A stretch of DNA of 64,000 bases from Apostichopus japonicus (Eukaryota; Echinodermata; Holothuroidea; Aspidochirotida; Stichopodidae), in the NCBI RefSeq assembly GCF_037975245.1, contig NC_092574.1, positions 23,191,713 to 23,255,712 on the forward strand. Direction: 5' to 3'. The notes beneath the pieces were generated by a model. The model was not told the DNA's origin and searched no databases. It saw only the letters and a list, made by a program, of their open reading frames with translations. Position numbers and translations under genes: made by a program. Positions 37,500-50,340 of this stretch are shown in pieces; within the stretch, counting starts at the first letter, position 1, and every line of letters starts with the position of its first letter.

Positions 37500-37580
37500 C
37501 CACTGAGGGTTGACACAAGGTAATCCTTAAAACTTGCTGGTCTGGGGATTTACGAGTGACGATACTTACCTGTCTCCAAG
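37500..37580 (-). repeat. Inverted copy of the donor-bearing repeat
   Basis: AACTTGCTGGTCTGGGGATT, TACGAGTGACGATACTTACC, TGTCTCC. On the minus strand this reads GGAGACAGGTAAGTATCG. It lies next to the left end of the 37.6-kb MITE. Confidence 0.65.
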
Positions 37581-37614
37581 TCTACATCTGCACTTCCCTA
37601 TCTACCGAAACTAA

Positions 37615-38087
37615 GGGTGCTTCTACACTAGATCCGGATCGGATCTCGATGTCAGGATCTGATCTGATCCGGACGTCGAGATCAATTTTGCAATGTAAAC
37701 ACTCCCGCATCAACAGTGATCCGAGATGTCCGGTGACCGCATTACATCACATGCATTCTCGCCTGAAATTCCAGTCCTGTATCATGCATGTGCTAAGTCC
37801 TAGTAGATTGAGTGCGTGTGGGCCAGAAGTCGCGTAGTATTGTCACCCTGACGCTATGCAACCATGACAACCAAAAATTTTGAGTATACGTACTACACGA
37901 TCTGCGGCTGGGAAGGACACATTTCCAATACAATTTTATCACCATGACATCCGGTGAAAAAGCGGGGGAAGAACCGAGTACGACTCAAGTGTAAATGCGT
38001 CCGGATCAATGCATAAGTTTACCCCATGGAGAGATGATCGTCTGACAACATCAGGGGATTTGATCGGGATCTAGTTTTAAAGCACCC
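37615..38087. mobile_element. TTAA-type MITE, about 473 bases
   Basis: Left end GGGTGCTTCTACACTAGATC; the right end in reverse complement is GGGTGCTTTAAAACTAGATC. TTAA follows on the right (38088-38091); on the left the corresponding tetramer is CTAA, one substitution away. The interior begins with GGATC-rich palindromic sequence. Non-coding. Confidence 0.75.
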
Positions 38088-38826
38088 TTAAACGACTGGA
38101 ACAGTTTAGCACTCACTATCACTTCTAGGGGACCACCCACTTTCTCTTCCTTACAATTTTCTACTTCAGTTAACAATTTCAAGTAAGATTTTATGATCAA
38201 AGGATAATTAAAATTACATCATCACCCAGATGGGACAATTATTTATGTTCTGGACTTTCATTTCCTGTTTGAAGCACTTGAAATGACAGCACAGAGCAGT
38301 AGGAATATCAGGTTTCTATCAGATAAAAGGTAAGGAACTGTTTGTACTGTCAGTACAAGTGGGTTGAAGCATGATATGGGAAGACAGTATACAGTGGTAT
38401 TAGCATGAAAACTTGTCCCAACTGACTGGATGGATGATAAGCATCATAGGTTACTTGAATATGAATAGAACTTGGACAATTGTGAATTGAACTTCTTACA
38501 ATGCACAGGTCAGCACGCACTTTGCGTAGTGTCAGTATACTGTACACGAGTTACTGTATCACAAATGTGTTTGACCAAAGGCTGTTTGCATGAAACGATG
38601 AATTGCAATCATTTGACAAACGGGCACCGACAATCGAGCAACCGCTGATGCGCCACCTTTAAACGAGACCAGGGTGTCTCCACTGTAACATTGATGAGTT
38701 GATTTAGACGTTGCTTTACGATGAACTAACAGATTAAGAACAGGAAGAAGAATATTACTACCAAACAACAAAATAAACACAAGTCCTTGGCATCCTCAAT
38801 TATCGTACTCATTCATGTTAACATAC

Positions 38827-38931
38827 CTCTTGAACTCGAACTGGGACTCCAAAGAGAGGAGCAGTTGCCTGTGGCTGTGACTGAGTTTCATTTTTGACAC
38901 GAGAAAGACGTTCACGTTCCCTTGCAGCCAT
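38827..38931 (-). CDS. AFF: AFF/Lilliputian N-terminal coding exon
   Basis: Thirty-five codons read on the minus strand, from ATG at 38931 to the donor GAG|GTATGT. The acceptor CGTCTAG lies at about 38936, so the exon starts 4 bases before the ATG. The peptide opens MAARERERLSR and contains APLFGVPVRVQE. This matches the N-terminus of vertebrate AFF proteins, which have a basic RxKERERR block followed by PLFxEPYKV. In AFF4 the PLFAEPYKV segment is the start of the stretch that lies on cyclin T1 and recruits P-TEFb. The intron is phase 0 and joins directly to the exon at 28588, giving a continuous AFF-like alignment. The ATG may be the true start, or an upstream exon could extend the protein, because ATT precedes the ATG in frame within the exon. 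Confidence 0.83.
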
Positions 38932-38999
38932 AATTCTAGACGTGATGAGAGAGAAAGAAAGAGTAGAGAGAAACATTGCGACATTAAGATGGTAACATT

Positions 39000-40890
39000 A
39001 AAATAGACATTTCTGCTTGAAATTCACTTTAAGATTTACAATAGATATGCTAGAATAAGAATGCAGTAGTTGTGTGAAGACAGGTAAGTGAGGAAGCAGA
39101 GTATGTCAGACTCTCAAGGTATTTCAAAACCTTTTTTTGGTTTAGAAACATTTTGAGAGGTAAATTGATACACTGCACTGCAAATTGCTCATAAATCACT
39201 ACACTAACCCAAAACTACAAATTATTTTTCAAGATCAGATCGCAAAGTCATCCTTCTCAATGACAACCTTTCCACCAATTGATTTGAAATTGAGCAAGTC
39301 TTGAATCGAATTTGATTCGTTCCAATAACATAAATTTGTCGCCAAGACATTTTCAATACCAATATGAATGACGTGCAAAGCAAATTGGAAGACTTCCAAA
39401 ATTTTCAACCTTTACTTCATTATTTCACATTTATGTGTCTTGATTAGTCTAGATTAACGTAAATACATAAAGCATCCTGGTCATATTAGCATGAAACTCA
39501 AACCTTGAAATTTTTGATACATGGACTTTTAACAATTGTCAAAGTTTGTAGCAGAAGTGGAACTTGAAGCGAACAAGTGTAATGTCTTCATTGCATGCTG
39601 ACAGCAAAAAAAATATCTCTTTTATACACTTTTGGTACAAAACATGTCAACTTCAAATGTTGATATCTTAGAAACCATACATAGGAACTCAATGCAAATT
39701 TTCACCACTGTGCTAAGAGTATGTTTGTCTTACAGTAGTCCAAAATCATTTTACCTCAGGATTATCCATTTAAGGGATGTTAGTATTGCACAGAATGACC
39801 ATACTGTACTAACTAGAAAGTGAGTAGAAACCCAACAGGCTTAGTGATTACTTGCCACATATTCTATGAAAACATCTAGGATAACACTGTACATAACACT
39901 GCACATGCATGTTAACCATTTAATGTGCACAATATAAAGTGAAAGTACACACCGAAAAATAAGAATTTCATCCAGGATTTACTTTTAGAGTTATCATGTT
40001 TATAACCTTTTCAGACTGTAACCTTAGTTGACTTCAAATTACTTGAACTTTGCCAAACAACAACATTCTTATACTAATTAAAGTGAATATACATAACACT
40101 ACGGTATGAAGTTCACTCCAGCTTTACCTAAAAATGGACTTTAAACAGTTTTCAGACTTTGACCTTTCATGACCTTTGATCTGCACAAGAACCATAAGGT
40201 TCTTGTGCTCACTTTAGGGTACCAGCATACTATGCAGAAGAGTCAACCATGTACTTTTTGAGTAATGCTGTTTACAAACCAAGGCATAACACACAAACAC
40301 ACACTATTGTATAGATTCACTTTGCCTTCAGCAAGAATCAAATATTGCCACCCAGTGGAGCACAGGCAGACTAGTCTTGTGGCACAAATCGATGAATAGA
40401 CCACTTCAAAACAAAGACCCTTCAAGCATTAATTTTAGAAACTATATTATATCAAGTGTCTAGGTAGATACAATGGATAGATGGGATACACAAAGCCTAC
40501 CCTGTGTACCAATTATCAAAGTTGCTTTTTATTCTTATAATTGAAGATTATCAGTTCCAATTATCTAGAAATGTTAGGGTCATAACAAATTCTGCTAACT
40601 GTGAAAAAGCTAGATTGTTATGGTGGTTCAATGACAATTTTAATTTGTCTTTCACAAATTTTTAAGTATATCTACACCTCAGTTGATGCAGAGAAACTCT
40701 TAAAGAGGGAATGTACAGATTCAGTCTTTGCTATTAACATAAAAGATCGGTAATATATGATACAGACCGTCACACAGACAATATGAGAATATAACATTGA
40801 TATACTGTACTGTAGAATGTGGCTATCTGCACTGGTTACAGTACAAACAAAATATATACAGAACAAGAGCTAGGTAATCGTTGATACAGT
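39000..40890. other. Non-coding stretch upstream of the AFF N-terminal exon
   Basis: No supported exon. Includes a donor-like GAAGACAGGTAAGTG at 39077-39090, related to the dispersed donor-bearing repeat, and the DR1-type block at 40000-40340. Confidence 0.45.
40000..40340. repeat. Dispersed repeat block of the TGACCT family with CA tail
   Basis: Contains TTTGACCTTTCATGACCTTT, GATCTGCACAAGAACC, and ATGAAGTTCACTCCAGC, a phrase shared with 49.7-49.96 kb (ATGAAGTTCAACCAAG). Ends in ACACACAAACACACAC and TTTGCCTTCAGCAAG. Confidence 0.65.
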
Positions 40891-40910
40891 GACAGTATTT
40901 TATACATTAA

Positions 40911-41269
40911 AGACATTGAAGACTCGCCACAAACTGTGTGCCGCCCTCTGTAAAAGTTAACTTTCCGTTGCTTGCAAGTGAAGTTTTTTTCTTGTCCTAC
41001 AAGATGCAGACAGTAATGAAACATGATACCTTGTTATCTTTTATCTGGACCTAAGATGTCCATCGCTGCTATGTACACTGTGTTGTGGGTATTTACCGTA
41101 GCTGTATGTATTGACTGTACACTAGTGTCTAATTACCGGCAGTTCCAAGCTGTGTGTATATTTTCTGGGATCGATGGTGGTGTCTAACACTTCTGTTAAT
41201 ACACCTCATTCGAAACTAGGTCGGATTACCGGCATCAGACGTTTCTTTGTGCGCGAGTCTTCACTCCCT
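40911..41269 (+). mobile_element. TTAA-flanked MITE, copy 1
   Basis: About 359 bases bounded by TTAA (40907-40910 and 41270-41273). Terminal inverted repeats: AGACATTGAAGACTCGC on the left and, in reverse complement, AGGGAGTGAAGACTCGC on the right. The interior has GCCGCCCTCTGTAAAAGTT and TGTACACTAGTGTCTAATTA. The opposite-orientation copy is at 51802-52156. piggyBac-type target duplication; no coding capacity. Confidence 0.88.
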
Positions 41270-41699
41270 TTAATCAGTAGATTCAGAGTGAGTGGAGGGG
41301 ATTTCCCTTCCTACATGGTTTCTGTTTCATTTGTATATTTAGCTTAACTAGCTAGTGTTTCAATCCACTTCCACAGTATACATATATATATATATGCATC
41401 ATCAATAATGGATAATTCCCCAAAACTAAAACCAACAGACACTACAGTACATAAAGTAGTTTAAATATCTGCACTTTGAGTCAGTGGGAAGGAAAGAGGG
41501 ATATAAGGCACAAGGCACAAGGAACAAGTGTCTGGTTCTTGAAAAGGTGGGAATTTCCTGGCAACAGTTTCTCGCTCAGCTACTGATGGTTTTGATAATT
41601 ACAGATGGCCTGTTCTTTAATTAAAGCAAAAGTCGGCAGTTTGTTACAATCTTGCAGCGATATTACCGAATGCATGGAATGCAGATCTCCAAAGACACT

Positions 41700-41965
41700 G
41701 TACATGCAATTGGCCAAACTAACACACCCATAGCCTACCTGTTTTTCCAACATGCGTAGAATGCCGATCAAAACTATAGTTGCAATTGGCCAAACTAACA
41801 CACCCATATGCCTACCTGTTTTTTCAACATGCGTAGAATGGCGATCAAAACTATAGATGCAATTGGCCAAACTAACACAACCATACTTGTTTTTATCACT
41901 GTATGCATAGGAAGCTTATTCAAATTAATGCATTGACCACACTAACACACCCATACTTGTTTTTG
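41700..41965. repeat. 77-base tandem repeat
   Basis: CAATTGGCCAAACTAACACA occurs at 41707, 41783 and 41860, with a decayed fourth copy near 41935. Units include TGTTTTTCCAACATGCGTAG. The 96-codon minus ORF reflects this repeat. Confidence 0.9.
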
Positions 41966-41969
41966 TTTT

Positions 41970-44900
41970 TTTTCAGAGATTGCTAATTAGCTAGTAAATA
42001 AATGTTTCCATTGGATTCTGACAAACATGACCACCTACCTGTACACAAGTTTGCTGCAGTCATACTATCTACATATAAGCTGAAACATGACACAGACTTT
42101 CAGTTTCAATTTTTCAAGTTTACTCCTACAGTAAGTTACAGTTTACTTATAAGTTAATTACTCATTGTTTTGTAATCACTTTTAAATGGGATTATGACAT
42201 GCAAAAATCTTCCCCTTTTTTTGATGAAATATGCCACTTTAACGAACCAACAACATTAATGAACAATAGAGTATCAGGCACATTTACCAAAACAAAACAA
42301 ATTATTTCTCTTGGATGTGCAACCCCTGAGGAGCGTTTCTCATGAAAGGGATGCAAATTGGCCAATAGAAGGAGGCGGTTGTGATCTTTACATACTTGTT
42401 TACCATGTACATTAAGTTTTAATAGACATCCATCACGGGAATGCACATTAACAAAGGGTACAAACTAATGTTGAAACAGCTGCCGTAGTGTCAAAAGATA
42501 TTACATGATTGATGACGATGTCCTAGCCATATCATTTAGAAAGTATGAACCTAGGCTTTAGGAAGCCTAAGGCTCTTAATGAGGTTTTGACTTAATAGAG
42601 AAAACTTTGTGGTAAACATGAAGAATGTTAAGTGACTCTTTCAATGATCTGATTGGAATATTTACAAAAGAAATTCATCTCGGATCGGTCTGAATAACCT
42701 GAGCTATACATTTTGATAATTAATTTTCAATACCCTGTCTTTCCCCCCATTTGATGATTAACACCTACCTCTCATCTCCTCCCAAACAAAATTTATAGAA
42801 CAGAAGATACTCCCATCCCTTCATAGGCCATTACTATCACCCAAAACATTTAAGCAGGCATAAACATGGCTATAACTGGCAACCTTCCAACCCTATTTTT
42901 ATAAAAGCTATATCCTCCCAAATTAATTCCCAACCAAATTTGACAAATGAGCATCTCAGTGGGATGACTTGCTCTGACGGAGACAGAGAAGCTAGAGTAG
43001 AAATTTGACCAGGCCTGACCATATTTGGTATTTCTAGCATATTGTCAGTCAATACAGATGACATTTACATACCCCAAAACTTACTGGTTTGGGTGTTTAC
43101 AAATGACGAAGGGGGTCATTGGGTGTGTGGAGCAAGGATGTTACCATTTGTTGCATGTTAGGCAGACTGGAGTGCATATGTAGAGGAGACAGGTAAGAGC
43201 AGAATGAAATACATAGGAGTGTATACAATCTAAGAAATATGGACACACTTTACTGTTGTGGGAGCATAAAGCTTTTTTTCTTTTACCCCCACCCCCCCCC
43301 CCCTCTCTCTTCTTGTTGCCAGTTTCTGATCACCCAGTTTGCTGTTTTTCCAAGTCTGATGAAGCAGGCGACTGCTAAAATTATGACTCAATTGTGAAGA
43401 TTTTCAGCTGGAAATATTTTGGGTTCTTAAATTTTTTGAAACCAATTTCGATGTAATGAAGTTTGTTCGTAGTATGTAATCATAAGAATACTGCTACACA
43501 TGTTCATGCTTGAATTGCAATCTGGTCACACTACATAGCACTTTGCTTTTTTTGTGAAAGCAGTTAATTTATGTCATTTTGCAAGAAACATTCTTCCTCA
43601 CCCCTTAATAATCTTGTCAACAAATACAGAGCTCTCTCCAGCCTGAAATGAGATATGTACACCGAAGGTGATGATAGTGAGCAGAGACGAAAATAGGGAA
43701 TGGATAATGTTCCGTTGTATCTATGAACTCTTATTTCATAAAACTTTTGTCTGTTAATTGTCTTCTCCTATTATTACATTGGTATATACCCTGGTTGTCA
43801 ATTTTCCTCCTAATGTCACATTAACATAGATTGGTTTAAGTTCGGATCCTGTTTACGCTGGATTGAACAGGATATCTTCCTGGCAAAGGATTATGGTTAG
43901 GTCACATGTAGGGCACTATTTAAATTCAACACATACAATGTGAAATAGAAAACCTGGGGGATGGCGTTGCTGCTGCTGATGATGTACAAAAACAAATCTC
44001 CAAATTTCTAAGAAATGAATTCTCTTGCTGACACCAAGACTCTTTCATGGCACGTTCACCTGCTGTGAGTCTCCGGTACATGGGGAAAACAATAACAGGA
44101 TTTATACAGTTTGTGAAGTACAGAATAAGGTGTGTGTCATGTACACACCATTACATGTACATTCAAAAAGCAATCCTACAGTACATAAACAAGGTGCATA
44201 GTTTTTTTCTTTTTCGTAGTTTTGGAATAGTTTACAATTTTGTGAGCATTTTAAGGAATCAAGTTAAGTTTAAAGATTCTCCACTTTTCTGCTGCAGAAT
44301 CTTAAAAGGCATCAGTATTATTGGCCACTAATATGCTAGAAGGTTAACTGATGGTCACCCATGTTTCAACATCAAGAGGCATTTTGCTACCACCCTTCAC
44401 ATAGTTTAACTCACTGAAACATGCAATCCTCTAACTTATTAACACTTCTCGACATCTGGATATAATTTGGATAACCACCTGGAAAGTACTTTTCAAAACT
44501 TTTAGCAATCTAGCACACTAAAATGTTGGTCCAGTACTGAAGACCTGTAACCAGTGTGTGTGTGTGTGTGTGTGATTGAGTGCAATGTATTTAATACAGG
44601 GCTAACAATATCATTTACTTTCCCAAGATTTTCTATGATAAGTTAACAAACAATGGAACACTGATGGGAAGTTGTAATCAAAGTCATAAAAAAGATTTTT
44701 TTTTTTGTGGCTAGAACAGCTAGACTTGAACCAGTGAAGTCAGGATTATGAGATATGTGGTCTTCCAAGAGAACTATTCAGCCATTGGTCAATATATCAT
44801 CTCCTACTTCTGGGGATAGGAGAGGACAGTTGCCTGGGGAGGGTGGTTGCCAGTCAGAATGGAGGTTCTTGTAACGGAATCTAGATTTTCCTATCATTTG

Positions 44901-47900
44901 AATGATGGGTCAAGAAACATCTCCCATCTTCACTGAACATTAAGACCATTCATAGCTGACATTTGGTGTTGACTTCCTCTATTACTGTACAATGTATTGA
45001 AGGTATCATTGCAGCCCTACAGGCTATGAAACAGTATTAAAAGCACAAATTAAGAAAGCTATGTTCAATGTTGTCACATATTTGAGGTTGAAAATTGCCC
45101 AGTTTGAACTTCGACAATGCAATTCTATTTTCTATTATTTCAGTGATTTTATAAATAGTAAAACCATCCCCATTCATCAAACAGATTTAATTGTTTGAAT
45201 GTTTAACGATACTAAATTTTATTTATTGCATCTCATAGCTTATTATATATTCATGTACATATGCAACTTGATCTTTATGAAGCTATCATATACTGCAAGC
45301 ACAATCTCGTAAAAAATTGATGATCAACACTTCAAAACGTTCACCATCGTCAGTCTCAATGGCAAGCTGCCAACTATAACATTAATTTCATAGTCTTGAA
45401 AGAAAGACTTGACTGCAAACATTGTCTGATCTGCTGATCATGCTGTACAACTTTACAGTTTTCTGTGCAAAACAACAAAAAGAATCAGAAAAAAAGCATC
45501 TGGGAAGCAAAAAAAAAAAGACTTCAATAATTGATACACATAACTTGAAATATGGATTTAATATTTAACAATACCATTTAAGGCGATAACCTACTATAAT
45601 TGCAAGATTAGGTTGATATCGCAGGCTGGTATAATTTTCATTACTATTATGCTTAGATTTGTCCAACACAGCAGCATACTCAAAGCCGAAGCCAAAGTGA
45701 ATCAATCAGGTCACATATATCCGGAGTATACTGTATGCATGCTAACTTCTTCAATACAACCCCTCGTTTACCTTTTGGGAAACATTTCATACTTTAGTTT
45801 TGAATCTCTATTTCTCCCAACGGAAGGGGCTAGGCTGACAGAAACCTTTCCAAATGATACTTCAGATATAATGCGCTTATATTCATTTGTTCACCCTTAA
45901 AATATTTGTTTGATGTCTGAAAAGTCCCTTGAATGTTAAATTGGACACTGATGTTGTTTTGTACTAAGCCTTCTATATAAGACAAGTAAACGAGAGGAAT
46001 GAAATATACTAAAACAAAAGTTTCTTAATTGCTGTCAATCTTCCTCAACATAGCTCTCCCATCATGGCTGGTCATTTTGCATGCATCCAAAGTCATTTAC
46101 ATGTTTTGTTTATAATTTATTCATAGTATCCTGCCCTGTAGGCATCATGATATCGTGAGAGTTTTCCCTCAGGACTAGCTAGAATTTGCCTGCATCTTTC
46201 GTGCATGTTAATTATCATCTTGTTCTCTCACTGTTTTTAACTATTTTGTTTTTTTGTTTATGTGTGTTTCATTGATTTATTCATCCTAATCTATCACAAT
46301 ATTATTATTGGAGCATAACTAATTTGGATTAGACGAAATAAATTGACTGCTGGTATGATTTCAAGAGCTGCATGAAATGTCAAGGTGGCGCATTATTTCA
46401 CTCGGGTGTGAGGTTGCATAATTGTGACAATGTATTTTACTTGGTTCCCATATAAACTTGCGTTCTAAAATTGCTAAGAGGATGCACAAACTGGGGGGAA
46501 AATATTGTTTGCTATTGTTTTGAAGGACTTCAGATCATGTGTGACACTTAATAACCAAAAAGACTGATACATAAATTGGAGAGAATAAACACCTTTCTTT
46601 TCTTTTACTTTTTTTGGTAATACTCTAGGGTAAGACATAAATTTGTCTCTGGACAGAATTTCCCAGTTGAACAACCTGCCGGCCGGATGCAAGTCAAATT
46701 ATTACATCAAGTAAATCTCCACTTGTCCCATTGAATAATTACTCATCCGGTATGGCAAGGCATGGCAAGAGATGGCAAGGTATGGCAAGTGACAAGATGT
46801 GTAATATAGGAATTTTTAAACAGATACAGCAGTAGTTTATCAAAAAAAAACTCCAGGGTCTTCAAAACTCCTACAAAATTATTCCCATCAGGACAATGGT
46901 ATAAAGATTATTACACTTGGGAGACCAGGGCTCAAGGATTAGATGAGGCCCAGGAATAGATGGGGGGGTCCCTGAAGCAAGCAAAGGGTGTAACTATTCG
47001 CTGCGGGGCCAGGATTTTTCTTTCCATGGGCCAATTTCGAGGATAGTTTAATTAATCTAGTGTTCGTCCATTTTCTTACCTCTTTAACTTTAAATTCAAT
47101 TTAGGCTCAGGGCCCCTAAGGCTCCTGGGTCCCCCCCTACAGCCCCCCTTGCATTACGCCACTTCATCAAAGACGTTAAATCGGACAACTGGGAATACAG
47201 CTTTAATTTGAGTACAATATTAATGTTGATGTTTAAGATATCAACAATTTGCACATTCAATCCCCATCTTTTGTCTGGTGTAGAAGAGAGGTGAAATAGG
47301 TCAGTTCTCAGCCACAGAATAATACGGTGCTATGGCCTCAAGTAACATACTGTATATATATATATGACAAACTTTGACAAGAATGATTGGTGGTTAATTG
47401 ATTTCACCCAGTTTAGTCCAGGTGTTTAAATGAATTAGTATATTAGTATATTTGGTCAATTGATCACCATTAACTATTAGGGTTGGACTAAGCAGCTAGA
47501 CATTTTTGTTGCCCAAGGAATTTTCTACACTAGTTATACATACCGTAAAGTTGAAAGTCTTGAAAGATGAAGCATTGGGTATTACTGTACATTCACTCAA
47601 TTTTCACACTGTGCTAGTTTTCAAATCAAATATGTCTGCCATTCATATGATATTGCCTTTTAGTCATAATTCTCTCTATATACAAGGAACTTAAGTCCAA
47701 TTTATGATTCCTATGGTTACTGTCGATATTCATATATCTAAAAATAAAACATTCATAAAATGCTAATTTTAAAGACAATAACAAGGGAAGGCTTCTTATA
47801 ACAGATAACCTATTTTTATTTGCTGAAGTACAAAACCACCTGTAAGCTCATTTCTTTTGGGGATTTCCCTACACACACACATGTATTGTATATGTATATG

Positions 47901-49600
47901 GCAGGCATGTGATACAAACAATTGTTGCACAAGAGTTTATGATACTTAAAATGTGAGTTAAAGTCACGGGAAAGAAACTGTAACTATAATGCAGCTGGGT
48001 CATTTCCCTACCATGACCACAAATTGGTATGATTCGGCACAGATAAATGGAGAAAAAAAAAATGAGAAACGTATCCAAAATAAATAAACAAAACTGAGAG
48101 ATGGGCACAAGAACTCACCCTGCTCATCTTAATTTCATCTAAGCTCCAGTTCAGGTGTTAAGATCTTTCAGTAAAACGTTGCTTTTCCTTTAAGCTAATT
48201 AATATCAAAACCTATTTCATCCGAACCTTCGGCACACTTCGATCTGACCGTATGAAAAGTATCTCCACAGGAACTTTGTACATACACAAAAAGTTCTTCT
48301 CTTCTTTTCCTTTCGTTTTTTCTCGTTTCTTCTTTTTTTTTTCGTTTCTCCCCTTTAATTGTTTCGGTATCAAATGTTACTAAAGAACGCTAAGATAATA
48401 CAGCTGTGTTTAGGTATCCAAGAAAGAAAACAAACCTCACAGCAGTCAAGGATCGTTCTATAAACAATACAAAGATTCTAAAAAAAAAACCTGTCTTTCT
48501 CAAAGATTTGACACTCAGACACAACCGAACATATCCACGAATATATATATGTCCATGACACATGCCGTCCCAAAGAGAAATCTCTAAAGTCTACTGTTCT
48601 AAACATCCACCATTTTACGGAGATATTCTTTGCTTACTTATCTATGTAGGTGATGTAGTATCGCATATATATGCATAGTAGTACATTCAATAGTCTGAGT
48701 GTACATACTATCCACACACTGATCATTTTTAACACTCTCATTTCAAATCTCAAAAACAAACAACACAAGAGGAAAAGGCACATGCCAAGAATAATAATCT
48801 GTCTCTCTTGTTTTGTTTTGTTTACCAAGACTAATTTTACTTTTTCTTTTCAACCTCAAGGTAATTAAGGGCTAGGTACTCCAGTGATATTTGCCACTTT
48901 GACATTTAATTAATTGGCCAAGAGAGTAAGGAAAGCTTTTAAATTCATGAAATATTTGTGTAGTTTCTTCTTTTATACACATCTATGTACAATGTTGTGC
49001 AATGTACCGAAATATCGCCATACCTATGGATATGGATACAGTGTGTGTACGTTGCAATCAACAGGTAAACACTTTTCCACCACTACAAACAACATGATGA
49101 AGTGACATAACATCTTGTAACAATCTGATAACATGTTAAAAGTTAGTAAGAGTCTAAGTCATGAATCCATTTCTCTACGTAATGACAAAAACGATTACGT
49201 ATCCAGAGAATACCTTAGTGTTCAAGTTTATTTTGGGAGTTCCTCTGTTATAAATAGTATGGTTTCCTTGTAATGTTTACCTTTGCACTTGTACAGTATT
49301 ACAATTTGTCCATTTCCCATAGCATTTTTGCTATACAATGCATATATAAGTTTAATATTCACTGATATCTTACTCCAACATGTCACCATTTTGCAGCAAT
49401 TTCAAGCATTGATTACATACAACAACAATAATTAAACAGACAGCCAATGGGATAACTGATTCCTTGAAAAAACACATTCAATGCTAACAGAGCACACAAT
49501 ATTTTAATCTGTATATCAAGTACAAGTAAGTAGTTTGTATTTGCTACACCTGCTACACATGATGGGTCTATCTACAACCTATTAATTCAACCTATACTTC
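41970..49600. other. Long stretch without a recognised gene
   Basis: AT-rich, with microsatellites (GT repeat at 44555-44573, AT repeats near 47350), a C run at 43289-43303 and scattered ORFs under 100 codons with no motif or splice support. It contains another copy of the donor-bearing repeat at about 43070-43205 and short GGCAAG repeats at 46753-46790. If the 62-kb promoter is right, this is first-intron sequence. Confidence 0.45.
43070..43205 (+). repeat. Donor-bearing dispersed repeat, further copy
   Basis: ACTTACTGGTTTGGGTGTTT, ACAAATGACGA, then about 90 bases and GTAGAGGAGACAGGTAAGAG. Shares the left part with 37520-37550 and the right part with 24613-24630 and 50818-50832. Confidence 0.55.
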
Positions 49601-49609
49601 TGATTTGCA

Positions 49610-50060
49610 TATTTACAAAGTTTCAAACTTTTGACCTCAAATGACCTCTGAACTCCTAAAAAGGATAGAGTTATTGTACTCAGTAAGGTAGACCTACATA
49701 TCAAGTATGAAGTTCATGCAAGTTACTTGTGTAGTTTTCGTGATTATGTTTTCAGACTTGGAGCTACAGTATGTTGACCTCAAATAACCTTTGACCTCCA
49801 CCAACTTCAATAGTGCTTTTGTACTCACCAAGGGGACCCTACTACAAAAAATGAAGTTCAACCAAGCGGCACGTTTGACTTATCATGTTTACAATCTTGT
49901 TAAGGTTCTTATACTTAAGTACTCAGTATTTAAGAGAATCTACATACCAAGTATGAAGTTCAACAAAACTGCAGTTTTTGAGTTATGATGTTTACAACAT
50001 TTGCAGTACATGTTGACCTCAAATGACCTCTGGCAGACATAAATTCCAATATAGTTCTTG
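49610..50060. repeat. Dispersed repeat block of the TGACCT family
   Basis: Units contain TTGACCTCAAATGACCTCTG, ACCAAGTATGAAGTTCAAC and TATGATGTTTACAA. TAACCTTTGACCT at 49785-49797 is a one-mismatch DR1. Three to four units of about 130-150 bases. Confidence 0.7.
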
Positions 50061-50189
50061 TATTCACTATGTGGGTTTATTTACTCTAGATACATATAAT
50101 TGCATGGCTTGGCTCCCTCTTATAACTCTAACATGCTCCAGACATACACTCAAACACTCCTGTCTTCATTCCAGTTACATGCATTTACT

Positions 50190-50340
50190 CCAAGAACATC
50201 GGTCTAAACAAAAACAGGGTGACAGATTGTACGAAGTAGCTGCTCCTCGCTTCTGGAATGGATTACCACTAGAGCTAAGATGTTGTACTTCCCTCTTTTC
50301 GTTCAAACAAAACTTTTGAAAACTCATCATATCTAACTGC
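50190..50340 (+). pseudogene. Non-LTR retrotransposon (LINE) reverse transcriptase C-terminal remnant
   Basis: The frame from about 50197 to the stop at 50319 reads GDRLYEVAAPRFWNGLPLEL and CCTSLFSFKQNF. This is the characteristic tail of CR1/Jockey-like LINE proteins (FSVAAPKLWNSLPxxLR...SLxxFKxxLKT). Upstream coding sequence for the polymerase is absent, so this is a 5-prime-truncated, dead copy. It lies immediately beside the 49.6-50.06-kb repeat block. Confidence 0.8.
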
